From Patiria miniata (lineage: Eukaryota > Echinodermata > Asteroidea > Valvatida > Asterinidae): a stretch of DNA of 64,000 bases. Below, piece after piece: positions 45,424-57,804 of the stretch. A program made the position numbers and the translations under genes. Under the pieces are notes generated by a model that was not told the origin of the DNA, ran no database searches, and saw only the letters and a program-made list of their open reading frames with translations. The stretch lies in assembly GCF_015706575.1 (NCBI RefSeq), contig NW_024037062.1:7994811-8058810 (forward strand), written 5' to 3'. Positions within the stretch are counted from its first letter, which is position 1. The number at the start of each line of letters is the position of its first letter.

Positions 45424-48400
45424 ATGCGGCGTCTTGCCCTGGCGTCACTTGTTGCTTGCGTCTTTGGTAAGTCACCATTATTTTACTTCAAATTCTCCAA
45501 ATATTTGATTAGTTTATATCCCGTTATTCCAGATAATGACGTTCACCCTAACCTCAGCTAAATCGCTTGGCGTGTTGTGTTTCCTGAAGTCACTTCACTT
45601 CGGAACCAAACGAATAATTTGTATAGGAAAGATAGACAAGAAGTTATTAGGGTCTGGAAACGAAGCTAGCATTATTTGAATACATCAAAAATCACAAATA
45701 ACTTTATCTGGGCAATTCCATGGGAAGCGACACGACCCCCTCAATTAATTTTTATTTAGTAAGCCTTGAATTTCAATTCGTTGATTACGGGCCGTAACAT
45801 TGCAATTAGATCAACCATAATGCCAGTAATAATCACTCTCCTGACCGGAACGTCGAGTTTATTTTATTTCTGGTTCTTGTCAGAATCATGCTCTTAATTT
45901 AAGAAATGATTCCCACATGGTGTTTCCGCACACCTTTCAATCAGTAGTGTCTCCACCATGCAAAGCCTCAAATTTTACTCATTATGCCAGTAAAAAAACT
46001 GTAACTTCGCTGAAGCTGCTTTTGAGAAAGTGCAGCACCACTATTTCTCGACGACACATTTAACCTTAGTGGTGTTCATTCAATGAACATAAGTTAAAAT
46101 GATGGGGAATAAATGTGATTTGTCTGACGACACCTATAGGCGTCATGATACTACATTTTTTCCATACTTCTTTTATTCCGTTACTTTCCTTTTTAAACTT
46201 TACTTATACTTCAGTATTTTAAATATTTAAAACATTAACTCCACAGACTGGTTATGAATTTTGTTGTTTAAAAAAGTGTTTTAAATTGAAACTGTGCCGA
46301 TCGTTGTGTGGCATGCCAAATTATGTAATGCTAATAATGACTGATTTTGAACAGTGTAATGTTTAATTAGATAATGTTCAACTGTTAATAAACTATGTTA
46401 ATAAAGGCTTTTAACTTACCTTTTTCCCACGAACTAAATGAAACGGCGAGCTTGATTGATTTAACTGAAAACAAAAAGGCAGACAAAATTGAACCAAATC
46501 AATTATAAAACAAGTGGGATAGACAAACGTCATGAACTTGTTTAAAGAAGCCTAAATACTTGTAAGGGGGATACAGTGTCCCTGAAACGACACTTCAATG
46601 TTACCCTTATCAATATTAACGTTGAAACGTCGCAGTATGAAAGTTTAACCTTCGCAATATGCACGTTGTACGTTGCTTAATTTCGCAGTGTGGAAGCTGC
46701 TTCTTGTCATTGTGAACGATCTATCTTGTTAATGTAGTAACGTTCGATCTTGTCAATGTGGACCATGAGTCATGCTTGATGTCAATGTCGCACCTTGTTT
46801 CCTTGCAATTTGAACCATGTACATTCGCATTGTTAACATTTGACCTTGCATCTTCTTAATATATTGTTGAACCGTGCTCCTTCGCGATGTGAAAGATGTT
46901 TACCAACAATATACGATGTCCTCGCCAAGCCATATTAACTGACCACTCAATATGATAATTGCCAATATGACGGCTGTTCAATGTCACTTAACCCTCATAC
47001 TCGGGGTCTCGCTTATCCGGTATTTGGTCGCTCACTAATTATATCATTCATTTTGAGGCCGATGAGCTGTTTGGCTGAAAAAGAAATGTTCATTAGACTA
47101 ATTATTTTCTTGAAGATAGACTCGTCGTCAATTGGAATAAAACAAAGAAATACTTCATGAAATATTCTGTGATCACGTACGTTAGAAGTCTCTTCTTGCG
47201 ACACTTACTTTCGGAACAAAATGACATCTAATAATAACTGGTTCTTATATAGCGCTTTTAACTAAGATCAAAGCGCTTTACATTATTATTGCCCCTAATC
47301 ATTGGGCCAATCAAACATTCCATATACCATCTCAGCTCCCTGGGGAGTATACAGCTCGATGCTGCCTGTTAGGCGCAAGAAAGCTAATTCAATCACAATA
47401 ACCATCACTGCCCTCATAGGTACCCATTTACTCCTGGGTGGAGAGAAGCAATGAGTGACAAAGTGCCTTGCCCAAGGGCACACGCACCATGACCCCGCCA
47501 TGTCAAGCCCTTTACATATTTGTTTTATTTTTTTGTTAAAATCATATAGTCAGAATATGTCTTAAGAAACATATTTGGCTATAGGGCCATCGCAGATTTG
47601 TCCTTGAAAATTAGGTAAATTGAGATTAAACTTCGCAAACTGACTTGATATATCCGTCTGAATTATTGAATAGCATTGCTAAACACTAATACCCGACACC
47701 GAGACTGAAAATGAAGATTTATCAAAATGCGGCGGGCAGAGGCAATTATTGGTTGTGTCTCTTGTGCAGCGGACAGCGGTACAAAGAAGGACGAATAATG
47801 ATATCATTAGAGTTGTTTTCAATGAAAAAGGGTATTGTTGGTGTGATCATGAGTATTATACGGCAATCATTATAATCAATGGAGAAGCCGCTAGAAAGTC
47901 TTGGGAATCGGTATCGGCTGAACAGCGTAACGGTTGTAAACAAAGTAGCTTCGTCAGTAACCTCTATTCCGAACCGATCACTCGCATGGCAGTGTACATC
48001 ATGTCCCTTCTGCCAAATGTTCGTCTTTTGAAAAAGAGAGACTGACAAACAAAATTCCAAAGGGAAAACGCTCGTTTCGCGTAATTTTCAGGCAAACGTG
48101 ACACAAAAAAGTCTTGTATAGTTTGCCGTCCAGTGCTGTGATAGACGGCCCCCGTTTGCACATGCATGGTGCGAAAATGAAGGGTAGTTTAAAAATAATA
48201 ATTACTAAATAAATTTGTAGAAATAAAAATGGCTGACATTATATTGAAATTTTGTTTTTGAAGCTTTCTACACTTCTGGTCTTAATTTCTTAAAAAAGGA
48301 AGGTTTCACACACTGTTAATACCAAGTAAACAAATTACTGTCTTTTAACGTGTTATTTTTTCCGGTTTCTATCGTCGAGAAGGAACGTATATTTAACGTA

Positions 48401-51400
48401 ATTATGAATAAATTGAATATAGAGAAGACACCTTTTTTGGACTTGAGTTACAGAGCTCGTATCAGGAGCTTGCGACACCATCACGGTGTCTTTATCAACA
48501 GGCGTTGTTGATGCGATGGGTAGATTGTTTAGGTACTTGGGAATTCGCAATACATGTTTGCACTGCCTGCCTGACTCGATCACCATGCAGTGACAGTCAG
48601 AGGTTTAGACAGGCCATCTCCTGGACAAAAACAATATGTTTTTGAGTGGTTTTTTTTTGTGCAGATTGTGCTTAACCAGCTCCGACCATGGGACCATCTG
48701 TTTAGCAGAGTAAACAAAAACAAAGAAATATGGATCCTAATGAAACTGTCTTGCCTCTTAAAAAAGTAGGCCTACATGTTAACATGTACATTCAATGTTA
48801 ATATGCTTGTGGTACATTCAGAAAGGTGTAAATTAATATTAAACGGAGACTGAAAATGACATTTTATCAAAATGCGGCAGGTGGAGGCAATTAATGGTTG
48901 TGTCTCTTTTGTTGATGTTCATAAAATATGCAAAACGTTAGCTCATTTATTCCAATTTCTACATTCATCAGCGGTACAAAGAAGAATGAATAATGATTCC
49001 ATTAGAGTTATTTTCAATGAAAAGGTATTGTTGCTGTGACGCAAAGCGTGCGGCAATGATCATCTATGGAGAAGCTGGTAGAAAGCTTGACGAATCGGTA
49101 TCGGCTGAACATCCAACGCGTAATTCATTACAAGTAAATGGCCATCCTCCATACTACCAACAGCGCGTTAAATACGTGCAACACTACAAACACGGACAGG
49201 TATAGGCTAAATGCATACCCTTTACCTAATGACACCACAAACTTGGCAGATAGATTCTTATAGCCCAAAGAAGATATTTAGAAGGGGTGACACCTGAAAT
49301 TCTTTTGGGAAGGGTGCCTCATTTGCATAAAGCGTTAATCCCTGCCGTGTAATATATTTATTCCCATATTTGGGAAGATGTTTATTTTGTAGTTTTTGTT
49401 AAAAGTATATTTTGGGGATTTTACTTACGTCCTTTCTTAAATAACCTTTTCTAAAGCACGTCGGAGACTTGAAGATTATGAGGACATAAGACAGTTTCAA
49501 ATGGCTTTCATTATACCCTAAAGTTGCGCGCATTTCTTTTTTTCCTCAGATAACATCAAGTAGTTTTTCCAAACCTCAGTATTGATGAGATTCAAATTCA
49601 CAAGTTACTTATGGCACAGTTACCCTAACAAAAATAAATGGGAAATCATGTAAATAATTATATCGTTATTTTGATTTTCCATGAAGTTTTAATGGAGTAA
49701 CTGTGCCAGTAAGCAACTTGGTGAATTTGAAGCTCATCAATTAGCAAGACTACTTGATGATATCTGGAGACAAGGTTAGGGTATAATAGTAGCCATTTTT
49801 GATCGTTACTATGTCCCTTATAATTATCCAGTCAGTCTTATAAGCTAGAAAATTGTATTGAAGTAAGGATGTAGTACTAGGCTTCAACTCTCAATCGGGG
49901 ATGTTGAGAAATCTCTCAAAGCCATCAAACCAAGCAAATCTGCTGGTCCTGACGAGATCTCGGGGAGGCTCCTGAAATCTTGGTATAAAGAACTCGCAGG
50001 AATGTTCCGACACCTGTTCCAGTGGTCCTTAGACAGCCACACTGTACCAAGCTTATGGAAATCTTCTATCATCGTTCCTGTTCCCAAGAAAACCAACCCG
50101 ACAGTACTGAACGGCTTTAGACCAGTAGCATTTATAACAGCCATAGTGATGAAGTGTTTCGAAAAAAATCGTTCGAGACATTCTGACTGTAGAAACACTT
50201 AGTTCTGCAGATCCCTTTCAGTTTGCTTACAAAGCAAAACGTGGGGTTGAAGATGCCATGATCACCTTTTTACACAATATTTATGATCGTCTTGACAAAC
50301 CAGGAAATTATGTCCGTACTTTTTTTTTTTTATTATTTCTCATCTGCTTTTAACACTATCAAACCATATGCTCCATCAGCAAAGTGCGAAATGTTAACCC
50401 TTATCTTGCTCTCTGGATTAACGATTTTTTTATTGCAGAGATCACAAAGGGTCAGGTTTTAGAATGTAGTATCAGATGTTGCCCACATCAGCACAGGGGT
50501 GCCTCAAGGCTGTGTCTTGTCACCTTTATTGTTTTCTTTATACACTAGTGATTTTTGTCCTGAAAGTAGATCATGAGTCATGACAAAATTTGCTGATGAC
50601 ACCGCCTTATCTGGGCTGATCACCAATAACTCTGAGGTGGAGTATAGGTATGAATTAATATATTTGTGGAGTGGTGCAACAGAAACCACCTGATTTTAAA
50701 TGTACAGAAAACCAAAGAGATGATACTTGATTTCCGCAAAACGAAAACATGAAGGAACCGGTTGAAATTGAGATGTTGAAATTGTTCATAAGTTTAAATA
50801 CTTGGGAACTGTTGTGGATGACAAGTTTAATTGGAATGCAAACGCAATTAGGATTCAGAAAAAAAAGCAAATCAACGGCTTAATTTTTTAAGGAGACTTA
50901 AATCTTTTAATGTAAATTGTCAGATTTTAAAACTGTTTTATCACAGCACGATCCAGTCGACTGTTATCTTTTGTTGTATATCTTGGTTCAACTCTCTTAC
51001 TTTGTGCAATCGGAAAAAAACTTGAACGCATCGACAAGCAAGCTATGTAGATAATTGGCGTTAACGTTGAAGATATCCAACATTTAGCAAAGAATCATCT
51101 TATCACCAAATTTAACAGCATCCTCTCGGATACAGGTCACAGGCCCCTCAACCCTTTTATTATTTGCAATCGATCTGGCAGAGTACGTCAACTTAGTCTC
51201 AAAACAAACAGGTTCAAATCTTCATTTTTACCATGGGCTATTCAGATTTTTAACTCAACATTCACCAGATAGTTTTATCCCTACGCTTGTGGTTTTTATT
51301 TCATTCAAATGCCCTAGATAAGTGGCTTTTAGCTGTTTGTTTTAATAACTCAGTTATTCCATACCCAACTCTACTCAGCCCTGCCCCTCCCTACACTACC

Positions 51401-54400
51401 CTACCCTGTTCCCATGTCTCCCTTATCCTGCCCTCTCTTTCCATGCTCTCCTCCCCTTTTCCCTTCTCACCCCCTCTACCCCTCAATCATACCCTGCCCT
51501 AAACATTTTGTACATTGCCAGACCCAGCTGTTTCCATCCTGTCCCGTCCTATTTTTCCTCATTTCCTTCCCTAATCACCCCACAGCCCGAAAATCCTACT
51601 TTAGGCCAAAACAAAAAAGTCTCCGGTTTCTGGAATGCGCGCGCGTCGCCGTAGCCATGCGCGTCGGCAAAATGAAAAAGTTTTTTTATTTTCAATGAAA
51701 GATGATGTCTCAAAACCGCCAAACTCACTGGTTTGACTGGAATCCTGCTGCTGCACAATTTTAACGGGTTTTTAGATGGGGTTATGATCAAGAATAAGCT
51801 TTATGTGGCCTCTCTGGTCTCCCATAATATTTGCACTAAGTTTAGTCGGGCACCATTTGCAGTCATCAGCCTACATTTGAAGCAAAAAAAACCAGGTAAA
51901 AAAAAAAAAAAAGCCGCGTCGCCGCACCACTTTTTGGGCAAGCTCCATACCAGAAACCGGAGACTTTTTTTTTGGCCTTACTGCTCCCCGAGGTTTTATG
52001 ATTGTATAGTTGTAACTGTGTTTTTGTTTAGTTTATGTACATGTGATGATATATTTTGGCTTTGTAATGTTTTTGTGTATTTTTTTTAAATTATTGTATG
52101 TATACATATTTTTAATTGTACACTGGGAAATCAATTTTCATGTAATTTTAAGCATGACAATAAAACAATCTAATCTAATGTGTAAGTGGAATCACCAACA
52201 AGTATACTCAAATATGGGAATAAATATATTGCACAGGCAGGGATCCTTTCTAAATATCTTCTCTAAGGCTATAACAATATATCTGGCAAGCAGAGGCGGT
52301 CTTTTTGCCTGTCACTCATGTAGTTCATAACTGCACAACTAGTTGCATAATTTTACTGTATGTGCCTATGCAATACGCGTAAGCTATGATAATCGTTGCG
52401 CGTCGCTTCCGTGGAACTCTAGACGCACCGTAGGAAAATTAAATTAGTAGTTCGTTTTGTTATTCGGCGCAGCGCGCGCAAGCATTGGCACGACGCACAG
52501 GCGCGCGAGGTTGCTATAATTCGTCGGATCAGTGCGCGACATCGCGTATAGAACGCCCTCAGATGCGTTCGATAATCGACGCGCGAAGGCGCGCGACGCC
52601 ATGTTGTGGGACAGGCGTATACCTATCCATGCACATTTTGTCCCATAACATGGCGTCTTGCACCTTCGCGCGTCAATTATCTATCGCGTCTGCAAGCGGT
52701 CTATAGCTGCAATTCAAAACAATTCAAAACATGATTCAGCAACTTTTGATTTGAAATTGAGATCCTAGAATGCTGTTTTTCTCAGAATATACAGCTGAAG
52801 CTGAGCTGAAACTTCAACAGGTTAGTTGTTCAGTATCCTTCATTTAACAGTTGTTGACTGATGTGATGTGGGATATGACGTTTTGAACACCCGAGGGACG
52901 CATAGCGCCCGAGGCGAAGCTGAGGGCGCTATATGCGTCCCCGAGTCAACAACTGTTTTGTCATACCTCTGTCTTGATGATGTGTTTTACTTGTTTTTCT
53001 AAGGGAAATTAAGGGTGGCAAACTGAAGGAATCTTTGAAAAATTTTCTTTCAACATATATAGATGTAGGGGCATTGAAACAAGCTTAAGTTCAGGGAAAT
53101 TTGGGGTAAAGGTTTTACAAAGTTAATAAAAAAAATCTTATCCCCTGGCATATTTTATAGTGGTAGGGACAATGAATAAAAACCTGGTTTGTAGTGACAA
53201 CGATGCAGACCCAAACGGCGATGGCCATTTTTTTTATGACAACTTGACAGCCATTTAATAACATTAAATACTATACAATAAATACAGTGAATTTCAAATA
53301 ATGCAAAGGCTCGGTGCCGAGTTCTCCATGGAAAGTCCAGCTGATAGAACACCGAAATCCATTGCTGTGGTATGATGTCCAATTCTTCTTGTTAACGTTT
53401 CCAAAAAAGTCTTCAAGAAGACTGTCCAGTTCTTTCACAGGAAGTGTCTCGAAACGAGTGTCCCTGCCCGTTTCTTCGCAGAATTCTCGTACAACGCGGA
53501 TTGCGTAGTCGGTACAATGTTTGGTGTTCGATGAGTCTTGTTCAAAAGCTAAATCTTTTATTTGTTGTTTGGAGCGGCTCAAAAACCTTTTTGGGGGCGG
53601 AGAATCTGTGCCTCCGGGCTCAGCTGACATGTTGATGCTGATGAGGATCGTATACGAAAAAACTAACTGTGTCAGCTCTGTATTTCCGAAGTTCTGAAGG
53701 CCTAGGCACCGTTACTAGAGTCAGTCAAAACGTAAACATAATCTTAATGCCGCTCGTCGCTGGCCGCCAAATTAAAGTAAATATCGTCTGCAAATGCACT
53801 GCTCCCTCACTGCTATACATTATATTGTGGAACGTGAAAGTACTGCGGGGTACCAGTGAGTACAAGTATTGTCTGGTTTAAACGCGGTCCGCGCATAATG
53901 GTTTGGACTGTGGGGCGGGGACTAGTCTACATGCATGTGATATCACAATGTGATATACAACGGGAGTGTGCCATGCATATTTATACAACACCTGAATAAA
54001 TCCCCGTCATCTGATTGGTGAATTGTAGATCACGTGACATATTATTATTCGGTATAATGCACGGTGCGACCATGCGTTATACCCATGCGTTATACCGTTT
54101 CACTTTGCGCTTGTGGAATAGAACATTCAATCTGTCACCTCATGAAATTATTCTTACCATCGCACTCACAAACATTCGTTATTTGTATATTATCGCCCGG
54201 TCAGGTGATCGTCCTGGGCCAATGAAAATACAGTATAAAGACAGAGGTATGACAATAGATTTTGAACACTTTTGTTGCTTCAAACGAACAAAATGCACAA
54301 ATTACAAATGATGGACTATATCTTTAAGCCACTTTGGCCTTGGCGAAAGGCTAGACTGTGCGCCGCGCGCCTGCAACTAGCGCTTCACGCCTGCTGATTT

Positions 54401-57086
54401 GCTCACTGTCATTATTTTGTTTGCAGTGCATTGAGGTTTGTCACCGAGCCTGTGCTTACTTATTGTAATGTGTATACTTTTTTGGGAACTGATATGTTAA
54501 GCAGGGTAGCCTCATCACTAATAAAACTTATTTCTCAAAAAAAAAGTTAGTCCATTACTGCAAATACCTAAACCGTCGACTGACTCCAAACCGAGCACTC
54601 GCATGGCGGTTTGCATCATGTCCCTTCTGCCAAATGTTCGGCTTTTGTAAAAAAAGAGAAAGTCTGACAATATTTTAAAGGGAACACGTTCCTTCGCGCA
54701 ATTTCTATGTGATCTTGCAGAGTTAGCCGGTTATGCTGTGAAATATGACAACCGTTTGCTCTTCATAAATGAAGGATATTAAACAAATGATAACTGCGAA
54801 GACAAGCACTATCCGACGTGGCCGTACGTCCGTGCACCGCGTACCGCAGCTAGCCCGTGACTACAATGATATAGCACCGAGAGCCTCGGTTTCAAATCCA
54901 ATTTGAAATTCGTCTAAAGTGCTTTGGCCTTGGCCTGGGCCTTGAGCTGGGTCAAAGCCTTGACCTTGACCTTGGATGACAGAGCATGTTCTCCAACACG
55001 ACAAAAAATATTCCGAAGGGCACATGCATTTAAATAAGGCCCCGTGGATTAATTTCGATTTGCGTGCGCCCCCGTGCGCCCCCGTGCGCACGCGTGCGCA
55101 CGCAGGCAAGCTCGAACAAAGGAGATTTTGAATGATTCACTTCAAAAAGTGAAAATCGAATTATTATTTTGTTCATGTGTGGTTAACCGTTAATCATCAT
55201 CGCGCTTTCACATTTGTGCCGATTTCTGGATTTTGTTCACGGTTTCTTTTTCCATATTACCGCATTCAAGTTCGTTTTCGTGCACACATTTATCTATCCG
55301 TTATCTAACTATCTATCTATCTATCTATCTATCTATGCAGCACTGCCAAAATATAGGAAACAAATGTCCAATTAATAAGCTTTCTTTTAGTACAAGAATC
55401 ACTCAAATCACTCATGTACATTTCAAGGTTAGGAATTTTAAACACAACCACCGTTTTAAACTTCTGTCCACGGATCACACGAAATGTAAATGTGTGAATT
55501 TTTTTCGTTTTGTTGAAAGAACACACTTTTTTGCGATCCGTGGACAGAATTTTTAAACGGTGGTTGTGTTTAAAATTCCGAAACTTGAAAAGTTCATAAG
55601 TGATTTGAATTATTCTTGTACTAAACGAAAGCATATAAAATGGGCTTTTATATTCTAGATTTTGAAAGTGCTACATGCACATTTTTGTTTTTACTCCCCC
55701 TGTATTTCAAACTCTGAGTGTTCATTTCAAGAGCGGATCCAGAGAGGTTATTGCCGGGGGCGGAGGGAGTATCGGGAGCGGAAGGGCTCTCTCAAGTCAA
55801 AAATGGCGATATTTCAAACTATATTCTTGTTCCATAATCATTGTCTTGATTTAAATAATTCTTTTGTTTCATTATTTATTCTGTAATTTTGTGTCTACGC
55901 CTGTCTCTTGAGTCATATGAAATCAAGGCTGCATTTTCTTCTTTTTTTGCCCGTGATTGTGTGTACCGGTGTTGTTTGTTTTTCTCTGTTTATAATTAGT
56001 TTGACCTTTTCAAATTTAAATTTAACAAAGGTTTGTAGAAACCATTTCAAATGCTTAAATTTGTTCATCATAATTATAAGGGAGTGTTTAAAAGTTGTAC
56101 TGTGTGGGTTTTTAAGCTCTGGCAAGACTACATGTCACTTGGTGGTCGGTCCGTCGGTCTGTCTGTCTGTCCCCAAAATTGACTATGAATAATTGACTAA
56201 TTGTCCAAATGCCATGCCGTGGTCATAAAATGCAGTCTTGCTGACGGTTTTCGGAACAGCGATTTTGTTCGATCGATGCGCACGCGCGTTTATTGAGCAT
56301 GTGTCTGTCCCCGACAATTGACCCAAATCAGCCCATAAGTTTCCCACAAAATAGAACTACCAATGAAATTTTAATTTATAGAAAAAAAATACAAAATAAA
56401 TTAAAAAGTTAACCAAAAATTGTTTGTAACAATTTCGAAAGATGTTTATGAAAAAGTTTGTAAATGGAGGCAAAATATGTGCAGTAATAATATTGTCACG
56501 TGGTATTTATCACAAAACGCTATCAATCTAGGTAACGTCTAAAGTATGGTGCTCCATGTGTGCCGTCGGTGTCGCATTTTTAGGCGTCACATTTTTAAGC
56601 TCTGGCAAGGATCATTTTGATAGATTTCATGCAAAACTTTCATGCAAGACGGCCAGAGCTTATTGTGCACTCGCACTTGTTTGTTTTTTTGTAGGGATGT
56701 TTGTTTGCTTGTTTAATTTTATTTTTTTGAAAGGGTGGGTTTTGTTTTGCTTTTGTTTTGTTTATCTTAGCGGATACAGTCGATACCGAAAACATACCGG
56801 CAATGCATTTTTTTATTGCGTGAAATTTTCTTCATTTTAGATACCCTTATGGGCGTGGTTTCGGCCGAGCGGGTCTGCTACTTTAGCCAGGAGCCTGATG
56901 CGAGACAGCCAGGCCGTCTTCGCTGGTTTATGCCGGGGAGTAAGGAAGATCATTGCGCCTGTACCAGTACCAGACCAGGGCCCGTCTACATGCAGCCACT
57001 CCATTGGTCTCATCCACCGTTCTACACCGACACTCCCATCTTTACCAACGACCAGGAGGACATTCATGATTACTTCAACTGTCATG
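45424..57086 (+). CDS. Gene C: 5' end of an unrecognised secreted Cys-containing protein (two exons, partial)
   Basis: Exon 1 (45424-45466) encodes MRRLALASLVACVF and ends in phase 1 at gtaagt. Exon 2 (56841-57086) follows a 'ttcattttag' acceptor, completes the codon as Asp and reads DTLMGVVSAERVCYF onward for 81 codons to a gtgagt donor, again phase 1. Joined, the leader has a classic signal peptide with VSA cleavage before ERVCYF; that continuity is the main argument for linking exons 11.4 kb apart. The mature part has four Cys and is rich in Pro, Trp and Tyr (CACTSTRPGPVYMQP; LHWSHPPFYTDTPIF), and ends DYFNCHG. A symmetric 1-1 exon suggests a domain module. I recognise no family. No third exon is visible before 64000. 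Confidence 0.6.
45560..46610. other. Intronic stretch without recognised features
   Basis: Ordinary AT-rich sequence within the proposed gene C intron. No repeats or exons identified by eye. Confidence 0.5.
46615..46890. repeat. Degenerate tandem repeat, unit about 28-32 bp
   Basis: Units vary around 'cttgtcaatgtggaac' and 'ccttcgcaatatg' (for example 46650, 46690, 46730, 46755, 46830, 46880). About nine units. Confidence 0.7.
47228..47510. repeat. Widespread dispersed repeat with 'tatagcgcttt' motif
   Basis: Contains 'ggttcttatatagcgctttt', 'aaagcgctttacattattat', 'ggtacccatttactcctggg' and 'aaagtgccttgcccaagggc'. I recognise this combination as a repeat common in marine invertebrate genomes, including echinoderms (recollection, not checked). 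No coding role. Confidence 0.65.
47695..48115. repeat. Dispersed repeat, copy 1 of 3
   Basis: Left part ('gagactgaaaatgaagattt' to 'cggtatcggctgaaca') matches 48843-49110. Right part ('actcgcatggcagtg', 'tcatgtcccttctgccaaat') matches 54595-54720. Open frames on both strands here are repeat-derived. Confidence 0.8.
48843..49115. repeat. Dispersed repeat, copy 2 of 3
   Basis: Left-part copy, with about 70 bp inserted after 'ggttgtgtctctt' (48912-48975) relative to 47770. Confidence 0.75.
49890..51272 (+). pseudogene. CR1/L2-like LINE reverse transcriptase relic
   Basis: Across several frameshifts and stops the + strand retains a reverse transcriptase in order: SKSAGPDEISGRLLKSWYKE, VPSLWKSSIIVPVPKKTNP, GFRPVAFI, DPFQFAYKAKRGVEDAMI, YVRTFF then SSAFNT, STGVPQGCVLSPLL, KFADDTALSGLI, a LNVQKTKE-like stretch, FKYLGTVVDDKFNWN, then the C-terminal FNSTFT and a stop at 51270-51272. 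The FADD catalytic motif is still visible near 50585. Upstream endonuclease and ORF1 are absent (5' truncation). The 3' UTR follows to 52182. It is a dead copy in the gene C intron. Confidence 0.88.
51273..52182 (+). mobile_element. LINE 3' UTR, interrupted by a MITE
   Basis: A pyrimidine-rich stretch (51365-51580) and then, after the MITE, a tail ending 'caataaaacaatctaatcta', a short tandem TCTAA-type terminus like those of CR1/L2-type LINEs. Confidence 0.65.
51601..51980. mobile_element. 'aggccaaaa' TIR MITE, copy 2, inserted in the LINE 3' UTR
   Basis: Left 'taggccaaaacaaaaaagtc' with 'tccggtttctgg' is inverted at the right as 'ccagaaaccggagac' with 'tttttggcctta'. The right end contains 'gccgcgtcgccgcacca', the inverse of a block in 32233-32614. 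The middle is shared, inverted, with 41078-41285. Confidence 0.85.
52847..54252. mobile_element. Crypton-like insertion
   Basis: 1.4 kb of foreign sequence inside the TTAA MITE copy. The left end is a hairpin (52852-52966, 'cagttgttgact' against 'agtcaacaactg', with a G/C-rich stem 'gggacgcatagcgcc'). 'tttgtcatacctctgtcttg' near 52965 is mirrored at the right end as 'gacagaggtatgacaa'. It encodes the frame at 53271-53630. Boundaries come from comparison with the intact MITE at 3057-3566. Confidence 0.65.
53271..53630 (-). pseudogene. Crypton/KIAA1958-like tyrosine recombinase, N-terminal fragment
   Basis: 119 codons from ATG 53630. After a Pro-rich start comes a segment with QDSSNTKHCTDYAIRVVREF and RFETLPVKELDSLLEDFFGN followed by a KK..TSYHSNGFR run. 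It matches the pattern of the N-terminal helical domain seen in Crypton-derived KIAA1958-like (DUF3504) proteins. In the family this precedes the tyrosine recombinase catalytic domain (R-H-R-Y). Here the frame ends shortly after, so no catalytic residues are encoded and the protein cannot recombine DNA. It could be a 3'-truncated copy; a domesticated short protein is possible but unsupported. Confidence 0.7.
54590..54725. repeat. Dispersed repeat, copy 3 of 3 (right part)
   Basis: 'ccgagcactcgcatggcggt' through 'cttcgcgcaatttc' matches 47972-48095. Confidence 0.75.
55296..55337. repeat. CTAT tetranucleotide microsatellite
   Basis: About seven uninterrupted 'ctat' units preceded by degenerate ones. 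Confidence 0.95.
55379..55632. mobile_element. 254-bp foldback element
   Basis: 'gctttcttttagtacaagaa' is mirrored by 'ttcttgtactaaacgaaagc'. Inside, 'ttaaacacaaccaccgtttt' and 'ctgtccacggatc' are mirrored at 55538-55575. Confidence 0.9.
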
Positions 57087-57319
57087 GTGAGTATAGGCCT
57101 ATTGTAATAATAATACCTAAGACCTAATGACATTACACTTTGTTTTACATGAAACAAGCTCAACACAAACAGTTTTTTTGTTAAGGAATATTGCCACTCA
57201 ATGCTATAAAGCATTCTAAATTCCTTCACGGACATCATATTCTTTGAAACTGCGATCAGGGAAACAAATCGAACGTTTGAAGAATCATGGAGATTATAAC
57301 CTATGGTGTACTATTGACA

Positions 57320-57540
57320 ACACAATGCATCGCCTCTTCAAGGCGACGGCACGATGGCACCGTTGCATCATCACGTCGTGCCTGTCGCGTCGTACTGTCC
57401 TTTTCATCTTGTAGATTTTTGTGCCTGCAAGTAGCTCCTTCCGTCGCCCGTCGCGTCGCATGCCGCACCGTCGTGTGTAGCGTCTGTCACCGCGTTGTGC
57501 ATCGCCTCGTGCTTTCGCCCTCTAAACATTTTAATGTTGC
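57320..57540. repeat. CG-rich degenerate repeat, copy 2
   Basis: Related to 19060-19440 ('gatttttgtgcctgcaagta', 'cgtcgcgtcgcatgc', 'gttgtgcatcgc'). Confidence 0.65.
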
Positions 57541-57804
57541 CCTTACTGAATGTAGGGAGTCCATTGAATCTTTCTTTTTTTAAGAAATCTCATTTGTATC
57601 GCTAAAAACCACATTACACAGCAAAATTAATGGCGTTTGAATCAGCATTATATGCATGTTTCCATTTTGGAGATACAACAATTTAATTGGCCAAATTTGG
57701 AGTTTCTATTATTCTGTAAGATTTACGTTATTTACTTTCAACATGTTTTATAAATCTAAATTTTTCCAACCTATCAACATGTTTGATATCATAGGATTCA
57801 GTGT

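Larger units (their letters stand above)
52424..54329. mobile_element. Second copy of the TTAA MITE, split by an insertion
   Basis: 52424-52846 matches 3233-3506, with an extra inverted patch at 52552-52705 ('gcgcgaaggcgcg', 'ccatgttgtggga' mirrored). 54253-54329 matches 3507-3566 and ends 'atgatggactatatctttaa'. The left TIR is missing, so the copy is 5'-truncated as well as split. Confidence 0.8.

Noticed and set aside
49884..50198. - strand 104-codon frame
   Set aside because: Antisense of the LINE reverse transcriptase relic.
53314..53508. + strand frame overlapping the recombinase remnant
   Set aside because: Shadow of the - strand frame, which has the family resemblance.
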